DNA of 6,997 nt from Thioalkalivibrio sp. (GCA_007136145.1 SLHN01000260.1:1-6997), one strand, 5' to 3'; counted from the first letter of the stretch, positions 1 through 6,685 are shown. A program made the numbers and translations. Notes: a model not told the origin generated them from the sequence alone.

Positions 1-267
1 AACCTGCGCGTTCATCACGCCAAGGTGGTCAAGGTCTGGATGGCCGAGCATAAAAACGACATCGAAGTGTTCTACTTGCCAGAGCTGAATCCGGATCAAT
101 ACATGAACTGCGATTTCAAGGGCGGTGTTCACGGCAGGCTGTCGGCCCGAGCCAAAGGTCAGCTCAAAGCCAAGGTGATCGCTCATTTGCGAAAGCTTCA
201 GAAGCTTTCAGGTCAGGTCATGAAGTACTTCCAGGTAGAGCCAATTCGATATGCCGCTTATGCGTGA
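1..267 (+). CDS. IS630-family transposase, C-terminal fragment (5' end outside window)
   Basis: The reading frame is open from base 1 to a TGA at 265-267, giving 88 residues. It is the C-terminal part of an IS630-type DDE transposase, recognised by the start N-L-R-V-H-H, the motif F-Y-L-P-E-L-N-P-D-Q-Y, then N-C-D-F-K-G-G-V-H-G-R and the end R-Y-A-A-Y-A. Related proteins usually read L-P-S-Y-S-P-E-L-N-P-D-E here. This copy lacks about four residues (S-Y-S-P) before E-L-N-P and has Gln where the family usually has the third catalytic acid, so it is probably inactive. The true start lies to the left of the window; the first internal GTG (base 25) is not a start. Family assignment is firm. Inactivity is inferred from remembered family consensus. 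Confidence 0.85.
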   Translation, partial: NLRVHHAKVVKVWMAEHKNDIEVFYLPELNPDQYMNCDFKGGVHGRLSARAKGQLKAKVIAHLRKLQKLSGQVMKYFQVEPIRYAAYA

Positions 268-315
268 GTATATCTACTTAAATGTCGGGTTAATAGCTCA
301 TTCGTCGAGCTTGCG

Positions 316-341
316 GCTCAACGCCCGCTTCGCTGTTGAGC
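316..341. repeat. Inverted repeat / hairpin between IS630 remnant and operon
   Basis: GCTCAAC (316-322) pairs perfectly with GTTGAGC (335-341) around a 12-base loop. No T-tract follows directly, so it is not a classic intrinsic terminator. It sits in a GC-rich patch between the IS630 remnant and the very AT-rich leader of the operon. It could be an IS-associated structure, a species repeat or a transcription-damping hairpin; none of these can be decided from one copy. Confidence 0.4.
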
Positions 342-438
342 ACCACGATTTATATCAATGGAGATAAGGTAAATTGCAATTTTATGAATAATAATATTAA
401 AAAATGTCCTTTTGTTTATTAATTTTATTACTGATATA

Positions 439-443
439 GAGGA
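439..443 (+). promoter_or_regulatory. Ribosome binding site of the FtsK-like gene
   Basis: GAGGA lies 9 bases before the ATG at 453 and fixes that start. The preceding 350-438 stretch is extremely AT-rich and is the only intergenic space ahead of the operon, so the promoter should lie there. No convincing -35/-10 pair with normal spacing was found. Confidence 0.7.
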
Positions 444-452
444 AAAAATAAA

Positions 453-3400
453 ATGACTAAGCCTTCTAGCCACACAGTGGCTGCAACTCGTGAAGCTTCC
501 GAGGCTATCGATGGTTTTGAGAGAGAACTACTAAATATAATAAACTCCGGTAATGAAAACTTGGAGATCAGTGAAATAGAAAAAAATTTTTACTCGATAC
601 ACCACTGTTTTTCACTAATTTATAAATTAAAAGCGTGTGAGCAACACGAAAGAAAAATTACTGATAAATACATTACTAATGTTGAAGAAAAAATGCGATC
701 TGCCATAGAAAAATTAACTAAAGAGAGTGACGAAAAAATAAGTGAAATTTCATCTATTCCATCAAAACATAAGAGAAATATAGTTGATGAAATTGAATTC
801 ATAAGGACTAACAGAATCGCTATCTGGACATCTGTTGTAATTGCTTTATTTGTCTGGATCGCAGCATTTTCGTTTGGCTTCGGTATCATGTCTGGTATAA
901 TTACCTATTGTTTATTCCTGAGTATTCATGGTGCGATAAAATATGGTGCCATAAAGGAAAACAAAGATATAACTTTGAAAGCAGATAAAGACTGCGAAGT
1001 AATTAGAAAAAAATTACGCCAAAATAAAATGAAGATACAAGATGAATATGATGAAGAAATAAAAGATCTCGAAGATGCATATAAAAAAGTAGCTGAATGG
1101 ATCTTCAGTGAATGTAACAGAATGAGAGTTCATGTTGAAAAACTATCCATGAAAATTCAGTCTAGAATTGATAAATGGGTCAGTAATTTAGAACCACTAT
1201 CCTCTCCATTACATAAATTGACCATTCCAACATTTCCTACCAACATAGAAGATAGCCGGGCACCATTATTAGCCAGATTGGGCGAGGTTAGCCTTGCAAA
1301 CATTGGATCTTTTGAAGCCATCGGCCAAGGTGATGCAATCACTATCGATGTCACGGCCGAAAACTTCGAACAGATCGTCCAGTCCTCTTTCCAGGCGCCG
1401 GTACTGCTGTATTTCTGGGCACCCTCGTGCGGTGCCTGCAAGTCGCTGGGGCCGATCCTGGAAAAACTGGCGAATGAATACGCCGGTACCTTCATTCTGG
1501 CCAAGATCAACACCGACGACGAGCAGATGCTGGCCGACCATCTCGGCATCCGCAGCCTGCCCACCGTGATGCTGATCAAGGACGGCCAGCAGCTGGACGG
1601 CTTCATGGGCGCCCAGCCGGAAGGTCAGATACGCGCCATGCTGGAGCAGCATTGCGGTCCGCACAGTATGTTTTCAGAATCGAGCGAAAACCATGAAAAG
1701 AAGCTTATCTTATCACATTCAATTAATTTCCCTTGGTTTTTTGATCGATTAAGAACGAAAAATATTGTTATAAAGACAAAAAACAACAAAAAAAGCAACA
1801 ACGATAATAAGTTTGCTTTGAATAATATATCTACTCTAATTGCTCAAATACTCTACAGCTATAAGCCTGGAACAGTTCGTTTCTTGCTGATCGATCCGGT
1901 TGGTTTAGGAAAAAATTTTTCTGAATTTCACAAGCTCTCCGACTATGATGAGCGGTTAATCAGCAGTAAAGTCTGGAGTGATCGCCGCCATATCCGTGAG
2001 CAACTTGACAAGTTGGTCGAACATATTTCGGGGGTGATTCAGAAATACCTGCGTTCTGACTACGAGTCAATCGAAACCTATAATGAGGCTGCAGGTGAAA
2101 TTGCTGAACCTTATCGTTTCGTTTTCATTTTCGGATTCCCGGAGAATTTCGATACCGACGCCTGTCTGGCTCTCGAAAGAATAATGGCCAACGGAGCTCG
2201 TTGCGGGGTTCATGTGATTCTGGTCTGGGATCAGAGCAAGGAGCTACCACATGGCATATCGCCAAATCAGATTATTCAACAGGCGGAAGTATACCAAACC
2301 AACGGAGATAATCTGAAATTAGCTAGCCCGGAACCTCAATACCGGGGTGTTCTGCGTTTCAAACTCGACACGATGCCTGACAATGGAATCGTAGCCAGTA
2401 TCGTGGAAAATCACGGTAGCCTCGCGAAGGAAGGTTCACGTGTCGAAGTACCATACGAGACTTTGATGCAGCGTGCCGTTGATGCGCGACACGGACCTCT
2501 CGTCGGAATCGATGGTGGTTGGGTTTTGGATAATTCCGAATGGCTCGCCGCTCCACTAGGCCCTACCGGCGCTCGGAAGATCCAATCTCTGGTTTTCGGT
2601 GAAAAAGGCACTACAGCGCACCATGCGCTGATCATCGGAAAACCAGGTTCCGGGAAAAGCAATCTTTTGCACGTGCTAATTCTGTCACTTGCCGAAATAT
2701 ATGCCCCTGAACAGCTTGAAGTATTCCTTTTGGATTTCAAGAAGGGTGTGGAGTTCAAGGACTATGCGACACATAAACTGCCCCATGCCAGAGTGGTCGC
2801 GATCGCGAGTGAGCTGGAGTTCGGCCTTAGTGTGCTGCGTGGACTCGATGAGGAGATGACACGACGTGGAGAGTTGTTCCGTGCTGCAGGTGTGCAGGAA
2901 TTGGTAGATTTCCGGACGCGGAACCCCGATGCGGCAATGTCTCGGATTCTTATGATTGCCGACGAATTCCATGAACTCTTCATCGATGAAGGGACGGAGT
3001 CAAGGGAAGCGCTTGCAATTGTTGAGCGGATGGTTCGGCAGGGACGCAGTTTCGGCATGCATCTGGTGCTGGCGTCCCAATCGATCGCGGGAATCCGGTT
3101 GCCCCGCTCGATTCTGGATCAGATCGGAGTGCGCATTGCCTTGCAGTGCTCGGAAGCAGAATCTCGACTCGTGCTGGCCGACGACAACCCTGCAGCGCGG
3201 TTGCTCGATCGGGCAGGTGAAGCCATTTTCAACGACAAGAACGGGCTTATCGAAGGCAACAACCTGTTCCAAGTTGCGCTGCTTTCTCAGGACGAGCGCA
3301 ATAGACGCTTGGCTGCATTACATGAGCGGGCACACGCGACCTACCCCGACAGAGTCCGTTTTCTCGACGGGCCGTTCGTGTTCGAAGGCAGCGAACCTGC

Positions 3401-4280
3401 CCATGTCGAGCGTTGCCGATCCTTGAACGAAGCACTGCGCATTTGGCCCCCAATGCCTGGTGGGTCTGTGCTTCGGTTATGGGTAGGTGAACCGATTGCG
3501 ATGCTGCCCGCGCACGCGGTTGAACTCAAACGACAGAGCGGTGGCCATCTGCTGGTCGTGGATCGTGACGAGCGGCTTGGATTCGGTGTCGTATTCAGCT
3601 GCCTGTTATCGATGGTAGCCCAGGAAACGCCGGAGTCGATCAACTTTCACATCGTTGATCTCAGCTCGGAAAATCCCGCATGGGCTAATCATCCGAAAGC
3701 GTTGCGAGATCAGTTCCCCCATAAAACGACTGTCTATGGTCGGCGGGAGATCAAGGCCGTGATCGAAGGCCTGGCTGAGGAACTGACCGACCGGGAGCAA
3801 AATGATGCGACCACACGACCACGAATCGTTCTGGTGCTCTTCGGGTTGCAACGTGCCCGTGATCTGCGGCGTGAGGAGGGGTTCAGCTTTAGCAGCAGTT
3901 CGAGTGCACCGAGCATCCACGACCATCTTCAGCGCCTTCTGCGTGAGGGGCCGGAGTTCGGTGTTCATGTCATCATCTGGTGCGATACCCTGCAAAATCT
4001 TACCCGAATTCTCGACAACGCAGCGCTGAATGAGATCGGGCACAGGGTTTCCGGTTCATTATCCTCCAGCGATTCCATGAAGCTTTTTGACGATCCAGTG
4101 GCTTCAAAGATCGAACGGGAGAACCGCATGATTTGTTACGATGATGAGAAAGTCGGGGTATTTACCCAGATTCGGCCATATTTGCCCTGTGATCTGGATT
4201 GGCTGCAGCAATCCGGATCACAAATATATCGCAAATGGAAAGCCATTCTTTCTAGTCAGTTAGCGAGTAATCAAAAATGA
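453..4280 (+). CDS. FtsK/SpoIIIE (EssC/EccC-like) membrane ATPase with inserted thioredoxin domain
   Basis: This 1275-residue protein is a likely motor of a type VII-like export system at the inner membrane. In order it has: a charged coiled coil (about 40-118); two adjacent membrane helices (about 122-162), putting both flanks in the cytoplasm; a second coiled coil (about 165-235); a thioredoxin domain (295-403); a degenerate FtsK domain 1 (about 440-610, with F-L-L-I-D-P-V-G-L-G at 477-486 but Asn/Lys-rich sequence where a P-loop belongs); and a canonical FtsK domain 2 (about 690-960, Walker A G-K-P-G-S-G-K-S at 729-736, Walker B I-L-M-I-A-D-E at 832-838). A degenerate domain 3 (about 1025-1230) follows, without a P-loop or acidic Walker B. 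Three tandem ATPase domains are the EssC/EccC layout; no FHA domain is visible. The first third is AT-rich and the ATPase core about 58% GC, suggesting a mosaic origin. It overlaps the next gene by ATGA. A DNA-translocating role is possible but fits the neighbours less well. Confidence 0.9.
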   Translation: MTKPSSHTVAATREASEAIDGFERELLNIINSGNENLEISEIEKNFYSIHHCFSLIYKLKACEQHERKITDKYITNVEEKMRSAIEKLTKESDEKISEISSIPSKHKRNIVDEIEFIRTNRIAIWTSVVIALFVWIAAFSFGFGIMSGIITYCLFLSIHGAIKYGAIKENKDITLKADKDCEVIRKKLRQNKMKIQDEYDEEIKDLEDAYKKVAEWIFSECNRMRVHVEKLSMKIQSRIDKWVSNLEPLSSPLHKLTIPTFPTNIEDSRAPLLARLGEVSLANIGSFEAIGQGDAITIDVTAENFEQIVQSSFQAPVLLYFWAPSCGACKSLGPILEKLANEYAGTFILAKINTDDEQMLADHLGIRSLPTVMLIKDGQQLDGFMGAQPEGQIRAMLEQHCGPHSMFSESSENHEKKLILSHSINFPWFFDRLRTKNIVIKTKNNKKSNNDNKFALNNISTLIAQILYSYKPGTVRFLLIDPVGLGKNFSEFHKLSDYDERLISSKVWSDRRHIREQLDKLVEHISGVIQKYLRSDYESIETYNEAAGEIAEPYRFVFIFGFPENFDTDACLALERIMANGARCGVHVILVWDQSKELPHGISPNQIIQQAEVYQTNGDNLKLASPEPQYRGVLRFKLDTMPDNGIVASIVENHGSLAKEGSRVEVPYETLMQRAVDARHGPLVGIDGGWVLDNSEWLAAPLGPTGARKIQSLVFGEKGTTAHHALIIGKPGSGKSNLLHVLILSLAEIYAPEQLEVFLLDFKKGVEFKDYATHKLPHARVVAIASELEFGLSVLRGLDEEMTRRGELFRAAGVQELVDFRTRNPDAAMSRILMIADEFHELFIDEGTESREALAIVERMVRQGRSFGMHLVLASQSIAGIRLPRSILDQIGVRIALQCSEAESRLVLADDNPAARLLDRAGEAIFNDKNGLIEGNNLFQVALLSQDERNRRLAALHERAHATYPDRVRFLDGPFVFEGSEPAHVERCRSLNEALRIWPPMPGGSVLRLWVGEPIAMLPAHAVELKRQSGGHLLVVDRDERLGFGVVFSCLLSMVAQETPESINFHIVDLSSENPAWANHPKALRDQFPHKTTVYGRREIKAVIEGLAEELTDREQNDATTRPRIVLVLFGLQRARDLRREEGFSFSSSSSAPSIHDHLQRLLREGPEFGVHVIIWCDTLQNLTRILDNAALNEIGHRVSGSLSSSDSMKLFDDPVASKIERENRMICYDDEKVGVFTQIRPYLPCDLDWLQQSGSQIYRKWKAILSSQLASNQK
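1335..1661 (+). other. Thioredoxin domain (CnoX/YbbN-type) inserted in the ATPase gene
   Basis: Residues 295-403 of the ATPase form a full thioredoxin fold. The active site is W-A-P-S-C-G-A-C-K (Cys326 and Cys329, both present), the cis-proline is Pro370 in S-L-P-T-V, and the domain ends with G-A-Q-P-E-G-Q-I-R-A-M-L. The signatures F-I-L-A-K-I-N, D-G-F-x-G-x-Q-P-E and the C-terminal I-R-A-L/M-L are those of the N-terminal domain of CnoX/YbbN, a thioredoxin-like co-chaperone of GroEL. The TPR half of CnoX is absent. GC is about 62% over 1441-1620, against about 27% at 721-780 and 23% at 1741-1800, so the boundaries of the domain coincide with sharp composition shifts. Confidence 0.93.
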
Positions 4281-4552
4281 CCCAAGTACGCAATAATCCT
4301 GAAAAGCTTCGTGATTTCTGCAATGATTTGAATACTCATGCAAATTATTGGCAAAACTCCGTTCGAGCCCTGGAGAATTACATTTCACGACTGGCTAAGT
4401 CATGGATAGATGATGAATTTGAAGAGTTTACATCCGAGGTCACTCGGCTACGAATCTCACTCGACAGATTCTCTGAAGAAACGCGGCAAGTCATTGCTGA
4501 GTTGATAAAAGATGCTGAAAAACTTGAGAACTCTCAGAAAATAAAGCTTTGA
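4277..4552 (+). CDS. WXG100/ESAT-6-like small helical protein (first of pair)
   Basis: This 91-residue, almost wholly helical protein has a central S-W-I-D-D-E-F-E-E-F at 42-51. Trp43 sits at the turn between two helical arms of about 42 and 48 residues, the size and symmetry of WXG100 (EsxA/EsxB) secretion substrates. The classical W-x-G is replaced by W-x-D, with Phe at W+8. There is no signal peptide, as expected for this family. The start overlaps the ATPase stop (ATGA) with no strong Shine-Dalgarno, so translation is probably coupled. It likely forms a hetero- or homodimer with the next gene's product and is a partner or substrate of the ATPase. Family membership rests on length, helicity, the motif and context, not on a database match. 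Confidence 0.72.
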   Translation: MTQVRNNPEKLRDFCNDLNTHANYWQNSVRALENYISRLAKSWIDDEFEEFTSEVTRLRISLDRFSEETRQVIAELIKDAEKLENSQKIKL

Positions 4553-4555
4553 GGA
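4551..4555 (+). promoter_or_regulatory. Ribosome binding site of the second WXG-like gene
   Basis: GAGGA overlaps the stop codon of the preceding gene and lies 7 bases before the ATG at 4563. It supports that start and continuous translation through the 10-base gap. Confidence 0.65.
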
Positions 4556-4562
4556 AATAGTT

Positions 4563-4832
4563 ATGGCAGACGTGATTGTTGATCCATCCGAAATGCGCGA
4601 ATTTGAACGCTCGCTACGTGAACTCAGAAATGAAATCGATGCGCGACGCGCGCAGTTGGAGCAGCAGGTGCATGATATTCGAGCCTTCTGGAACGATGAG
4701 AAATACAAGAATTTCGTGCGTCGCAAGGAAGAGTTGATGCTGGAAATTCAGATATTCACAAAAATGTGTGACCGATACAGCGACTATCTCCGAAGAAAGG
4801 CAGCCGCTGTGGATGCTTATCTCGGGCGGTGA
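4563..4832 (+). CDS. WXG100/ESAT-6-like small helical protein (second of pair)
   Basis: This 89-residue, highly charged helical protein has A-F-W-N-D-E-K-Y-K-N-F at 41-51. Trp43, Asp45 and Phe51 fall at exactly the same residue numbers as in the preceding protein, an aromatic is at W+5 in both (Phe48/Tyr48), and arm lengths match. The two genes are therefore likely ancient paralogues encoding the two halves of an EsxA/EsxB-like dimer. Near the C-terminus there is a basic, tyrosine-containing stretch (D-R-Y-S-D-Y-L-R-R-K), but no clear Y-x-x-x-D/E export signal of the mycobacterial type. Its stop overlaps the next gene's start (GTGA). Whether it is exported or acts as a targeting chaperone cannot be told from sequence. 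Confidence 0.72.
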   Translation: MADVIVDPSEMREFERSLRELRNEIDARRAQLEQQVHDIRAFWNDEKYKNFVRRKEELMLEIQIFTKMCDRYSDYLRRKAAAVDAYLGR

Positions 4833-5827
4833 CGGCCATGCAGGGCGCGAATCTGCAATCCCTACAGGTATTGATCGATTTCAGAGAAACCCTGCCTGTA
4901 ATAATCTCAATGGCCGAATCGGAGATGCAGGAAATGTTGCATCATGTTGATCGAGCGATCCATGATTCGGAAAAAGATCTGGATAGTGCGTACGCTGCGC
5001 TGGAGTCCATCGAGCGTAGGCTTAGGAGAGCCGATGAGCCGAGTGATCGTCTCTACGATGCAGTCTGGGCTGCGCGCGAAAAAGTAGCCCAAGCGCAATC
5101 CCGTCACACGGATATTCAGGCGGCCGGTCAAACCTTCGCAAAAGTGGTGGATGCCGCGCGTTCCCGTTTGAATCGCGTCTCCTCGGCAGGCCAGCACTAT
5201 CTCGATGAACGAATCAAGACAGCGCAAACGTATCTTGCCTTGTCGGCTATTGACTCCGGATTAGGCTCACCGATGTCCCGTGGTTCCTCCATTAATCAGG
5301 AGTCGACCGTCAGCGCCCAATCCAGGGGAACACCAGGAAAATCGAGTATTTCATTCTCGAAACGGATACCTGCACTAGCCGTTGCAGAGAGAAATGAACT
5401 TCCTGATCTACCGCGAGGATTCGAATGGGTTTCTGTCGATGACATCGACTGGACAGAGGCACCAGAAGAACTGGATTACAAAAAAGTGTCGAAGGATAAA
5501 ATCACAACAATGCTTACCATTTTTGAGGTCGATCTATTACCTATCTTATCGAAAAATCCCAATATAACAAGAGATGAATTATTTGAGATGGATAAGCAGC
5601 TCGGACGCATGAATTCCATAGATGGTGTTCGATCCGACAGCCTGGTTCTTTGCCATGAATGCATGATTGGATCCGTTCGCGAAAGTGATCTTATTGTCAT
5701 GGATATATATCCATCCGATGATGGCAAACAATTCGGCTTTACATCGGGTCGACATCGCTCAAGGGCAGCGAAGGATCTGGGCTGGAAATACATCCCAGCC
5801 CAAGTCAGAGGGAGGTTACGATCTTGA
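4829..5827 (+). CDS. Candidate effector: helical N-terminal half, Ser/Gly linker, ParB/sulfiredoxin-fold-like C-terminal domain
   Basis: This 332-residue protein starts with GTG (4829) overlapping the previous stop. An in-frame ATG at 4838, preceded by GGTGA, is an alternative start. Residues 1-150 are long amphipathic helices without a signal peptide, comparable in position to the export halves of LXG/ESX effectors. Residues about 150-185 are a Ser/Gly/Thr-rich linker. From about 198 (G-F-E-W-V-S-V-D-D-I-D-W) a globular domain runs to the end, finishing with S-G-R-H-R-S-R-A-A-K-D-L-G-W at 306-319. That motif resembles ParB box II (G-E-R-R-x-R-A-A) and the G-R-H-R of ParB-like domains in polymorphic toxins. 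GC drops from about 62% (5101-5160) to about 30% (5521-5580), consistent with a swapped toxin tip. A nuclease or NTP-dependent activity is plausible but unproven. A chromosome-partition ParB is unlikely because no HTH is visible. Confidence 0.7.
   Translation: MTAMQGANLQSLQVLIDFRETLPVIISMAESEMQEMLHHVDRAIHDSEKDLDSAYAALESIERRLRRADEPSDRLYDAVWAAREKVAQAQSRHTDIQAAGQTFAKVVDAARSRLNRVSSAGQHYLDERIKTAQTYLALSAIDSGLGSPMSRGSSINQESTVSAQSRGTPGKSSISFSKRIPALAVAERNELPDLPRGFEWVSVDDIDWTEAPEELDYKKVSKDKITTMLTIFEVDLLPILSKNPNITRDELFEMDKQLGRMNSIDGVRSDSLVLCHECMIGSVRESDLIVMDIYPSDDGKQFGFTSGRHRSRAAKDLGWKYIPAQVRGRLRS
5811..5815 (+). promoter_or_regulatory. Strong Shine-Dalgarno deciding the TTG start at 5824
   Basis: GGAGG, inside the end of the effector gene, lies 8 bases before TTG 5824. 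No in-frame ATG or GTG lies nearby upstream, so this site is the main argument for the rare TTG start and for the short gene being real. Confidence 0.65.
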
Positions 5828-6012
5828 GATCAAGAATATTGCTTTCGGAAAGATGGAGTGAACTCAAACGTTACTGGAGCGACGAAACCTCGCTTGAGTT
5901 CGAGAGGCTTTATTTCGGTGAGATGGAGGAAACCCTCTCAACTGTCGAGAAGGAATTCGAAAAATTTCAGATTTTCGAAGCAGAACAAAAAAATAACGTA
6001 ATTGCTCAGTAA
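5824..6012 (+). CDS. 62-residue WXG-like helical protein; 3' end formed by IS66 terminus
   Basis: The TTG start overlaps the effector stop (TTGA) and has a strong GGAGG. The product is helical and charged, with Y-W-S-D-E-T-S-L-E-F at 17-26. This repeats the W-x-D-[DE]-x4-F motif of the two WXG-like proteins, but with an N-terminal arm of only 17 residues instead of 42. The C-terminal arm (about 44 residues) is nearly full length. The stop TAA (6010-6012) lies inside GTAAGCG, the typical outer end of IS66 elements, so the native C-terminus may have been cut or altered by the insertion. It could be a third WXG-like component, an effector chaperone, or the immunity protein of the ParB-like effector, which normally occupies this place. 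The sequence does not settle which. Confidence 0.6.
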   Translation: MRSRILLSERWSELKRYWSDETSLEFERLYFGEMEETLSTVEKEFEKFQIFEAEQKNNVIAQ

Positions 6013-6032
6013 GCGTTCACACCCCCTAAGCG
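6009..6032. repeat. IS66-type terminal sequence (outer end of the element)
   Basis: GTAAGCG at 6009-6015 is the characteristic start of IS66-family terminal inverted repeats, and a second CTAAGCG follows at 6026-6032. It lies 10-33 bases beyond the transposase stop on the expected side. The opposite terminus is not in the window because the element is truncated, so the repeat length and the usual 8-base target duplication cannot be checked here. Confidence 0.65.
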
Positions 6033-6685
6033 ATTGGGATATCAGGATACTTTTGGCAGCGAGGGGTGATCTTGATCGAGCGGCAGTGGGGTAATCGCTC
6101 GCCGCTGGAGTCCTTCGTTGCAGAGCTGCCGCAGGAGCTGATGGGTGTTGAGTCCGAGGTGGCGTGCTGTGCCGATCACCGACAGGATGCGCTCACGAAA
6201 CGCCAGCCCACGCATCGATTGACTGGCGAAGCGGGTCTTGCGCCAGATCACATAGGGGCGCAGAGCTCTCTCTGCGGCATTGTTCGTGAGCGGCAAGCCG
6301 GGATGGTCGAGAAACGTCCACAACATCGGCTCATCGCGCAACAAGGCTTGGCATGGGCTGACGGTGCGCGGTTGACGAAGGCATTGTGTGCCGGCGTGCA
6401 GGTGGGCCTGAAAGGCCGCGCGCAGGTGCTGCATCCGTTGGCGGTAGTGGGCCTCGCTCAGGTGTTGACCTCGTCGTCGGTGCTCGACTCGGATCACTAA
6501 CCGGGCTAAGCGCACCAGACGCTGCCCGATCCCGCCGCCGGGATCCGCTCGCGCGGCGATCCGTTCCAGGTTGCGGATCACATGCGCCCAGCACAGTTGA
6601 CGGCGTTCGTTGGGGTGGCCGTTGTAGCTGCCTAAACGGTCGGTGATCAAGACTCCGGCGAAGGCTCCCAGCAGTTGCCCAGCGG
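6009..6685 (-). mobile_element. Truncated IS66-family element
   Basis: The element runs from its terminal GTAAGCG leftward edge to about 6680-6690, where similarity to IS66 transposase stops and an unrelated, oppositely oriented IS1634-like sequence begins. The accessory genes (tnpA, tnpB) and the N-terminal part of the transposase are missing. It cannot move by itself. Confidence 0.75.

Noticed and set aside
370..452. Possible sigma-70 promoter elements (TTGCAA at 374, TTGTTT at 412, TATAGA at 435)
   Set aside because: The TTGCAA box has only a poor TTAAAA at the right distance. The TATAGA box overlaps the ribosome binding site and would leave almost no leader. The region is so AT-rich that such matches are expected by chance.
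1157..1664. Overlapping open frames on the minus strand and in another plus frame across the thioredoxin segment
   Set aside because: They are antisense or out-of-frame shadows made stop-poor by the GC-rich insert, with no protein-like pattern. The plus frame 3 translation is a textbook thioredoxin.
4829..5827. Effector gene as a chromosome or plasmid partition ParB
   Set aside because: The ParB-like motif lies at the very C-terminus after a helical half and linker. There is no helix-turn-helix, no ParA neighbour and no parS-like palindromes.
5667..5861. 64-codon plus-strand frame overlapping the end of the effector gene and start of the last gene
   Set aside because: It lacks a convincing ribosome site and lies inside the ParB-like coding sequence. 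Its product has no recognisable pattern.
6066..6646. Plus-strand open frames opposite the IS66 transposase
   Set aside because: The minus-strand frame carries the clear IS66 motifs. The plus frames are Arg/Ala/Gly-rich shadows typical of GC-rich antisense.
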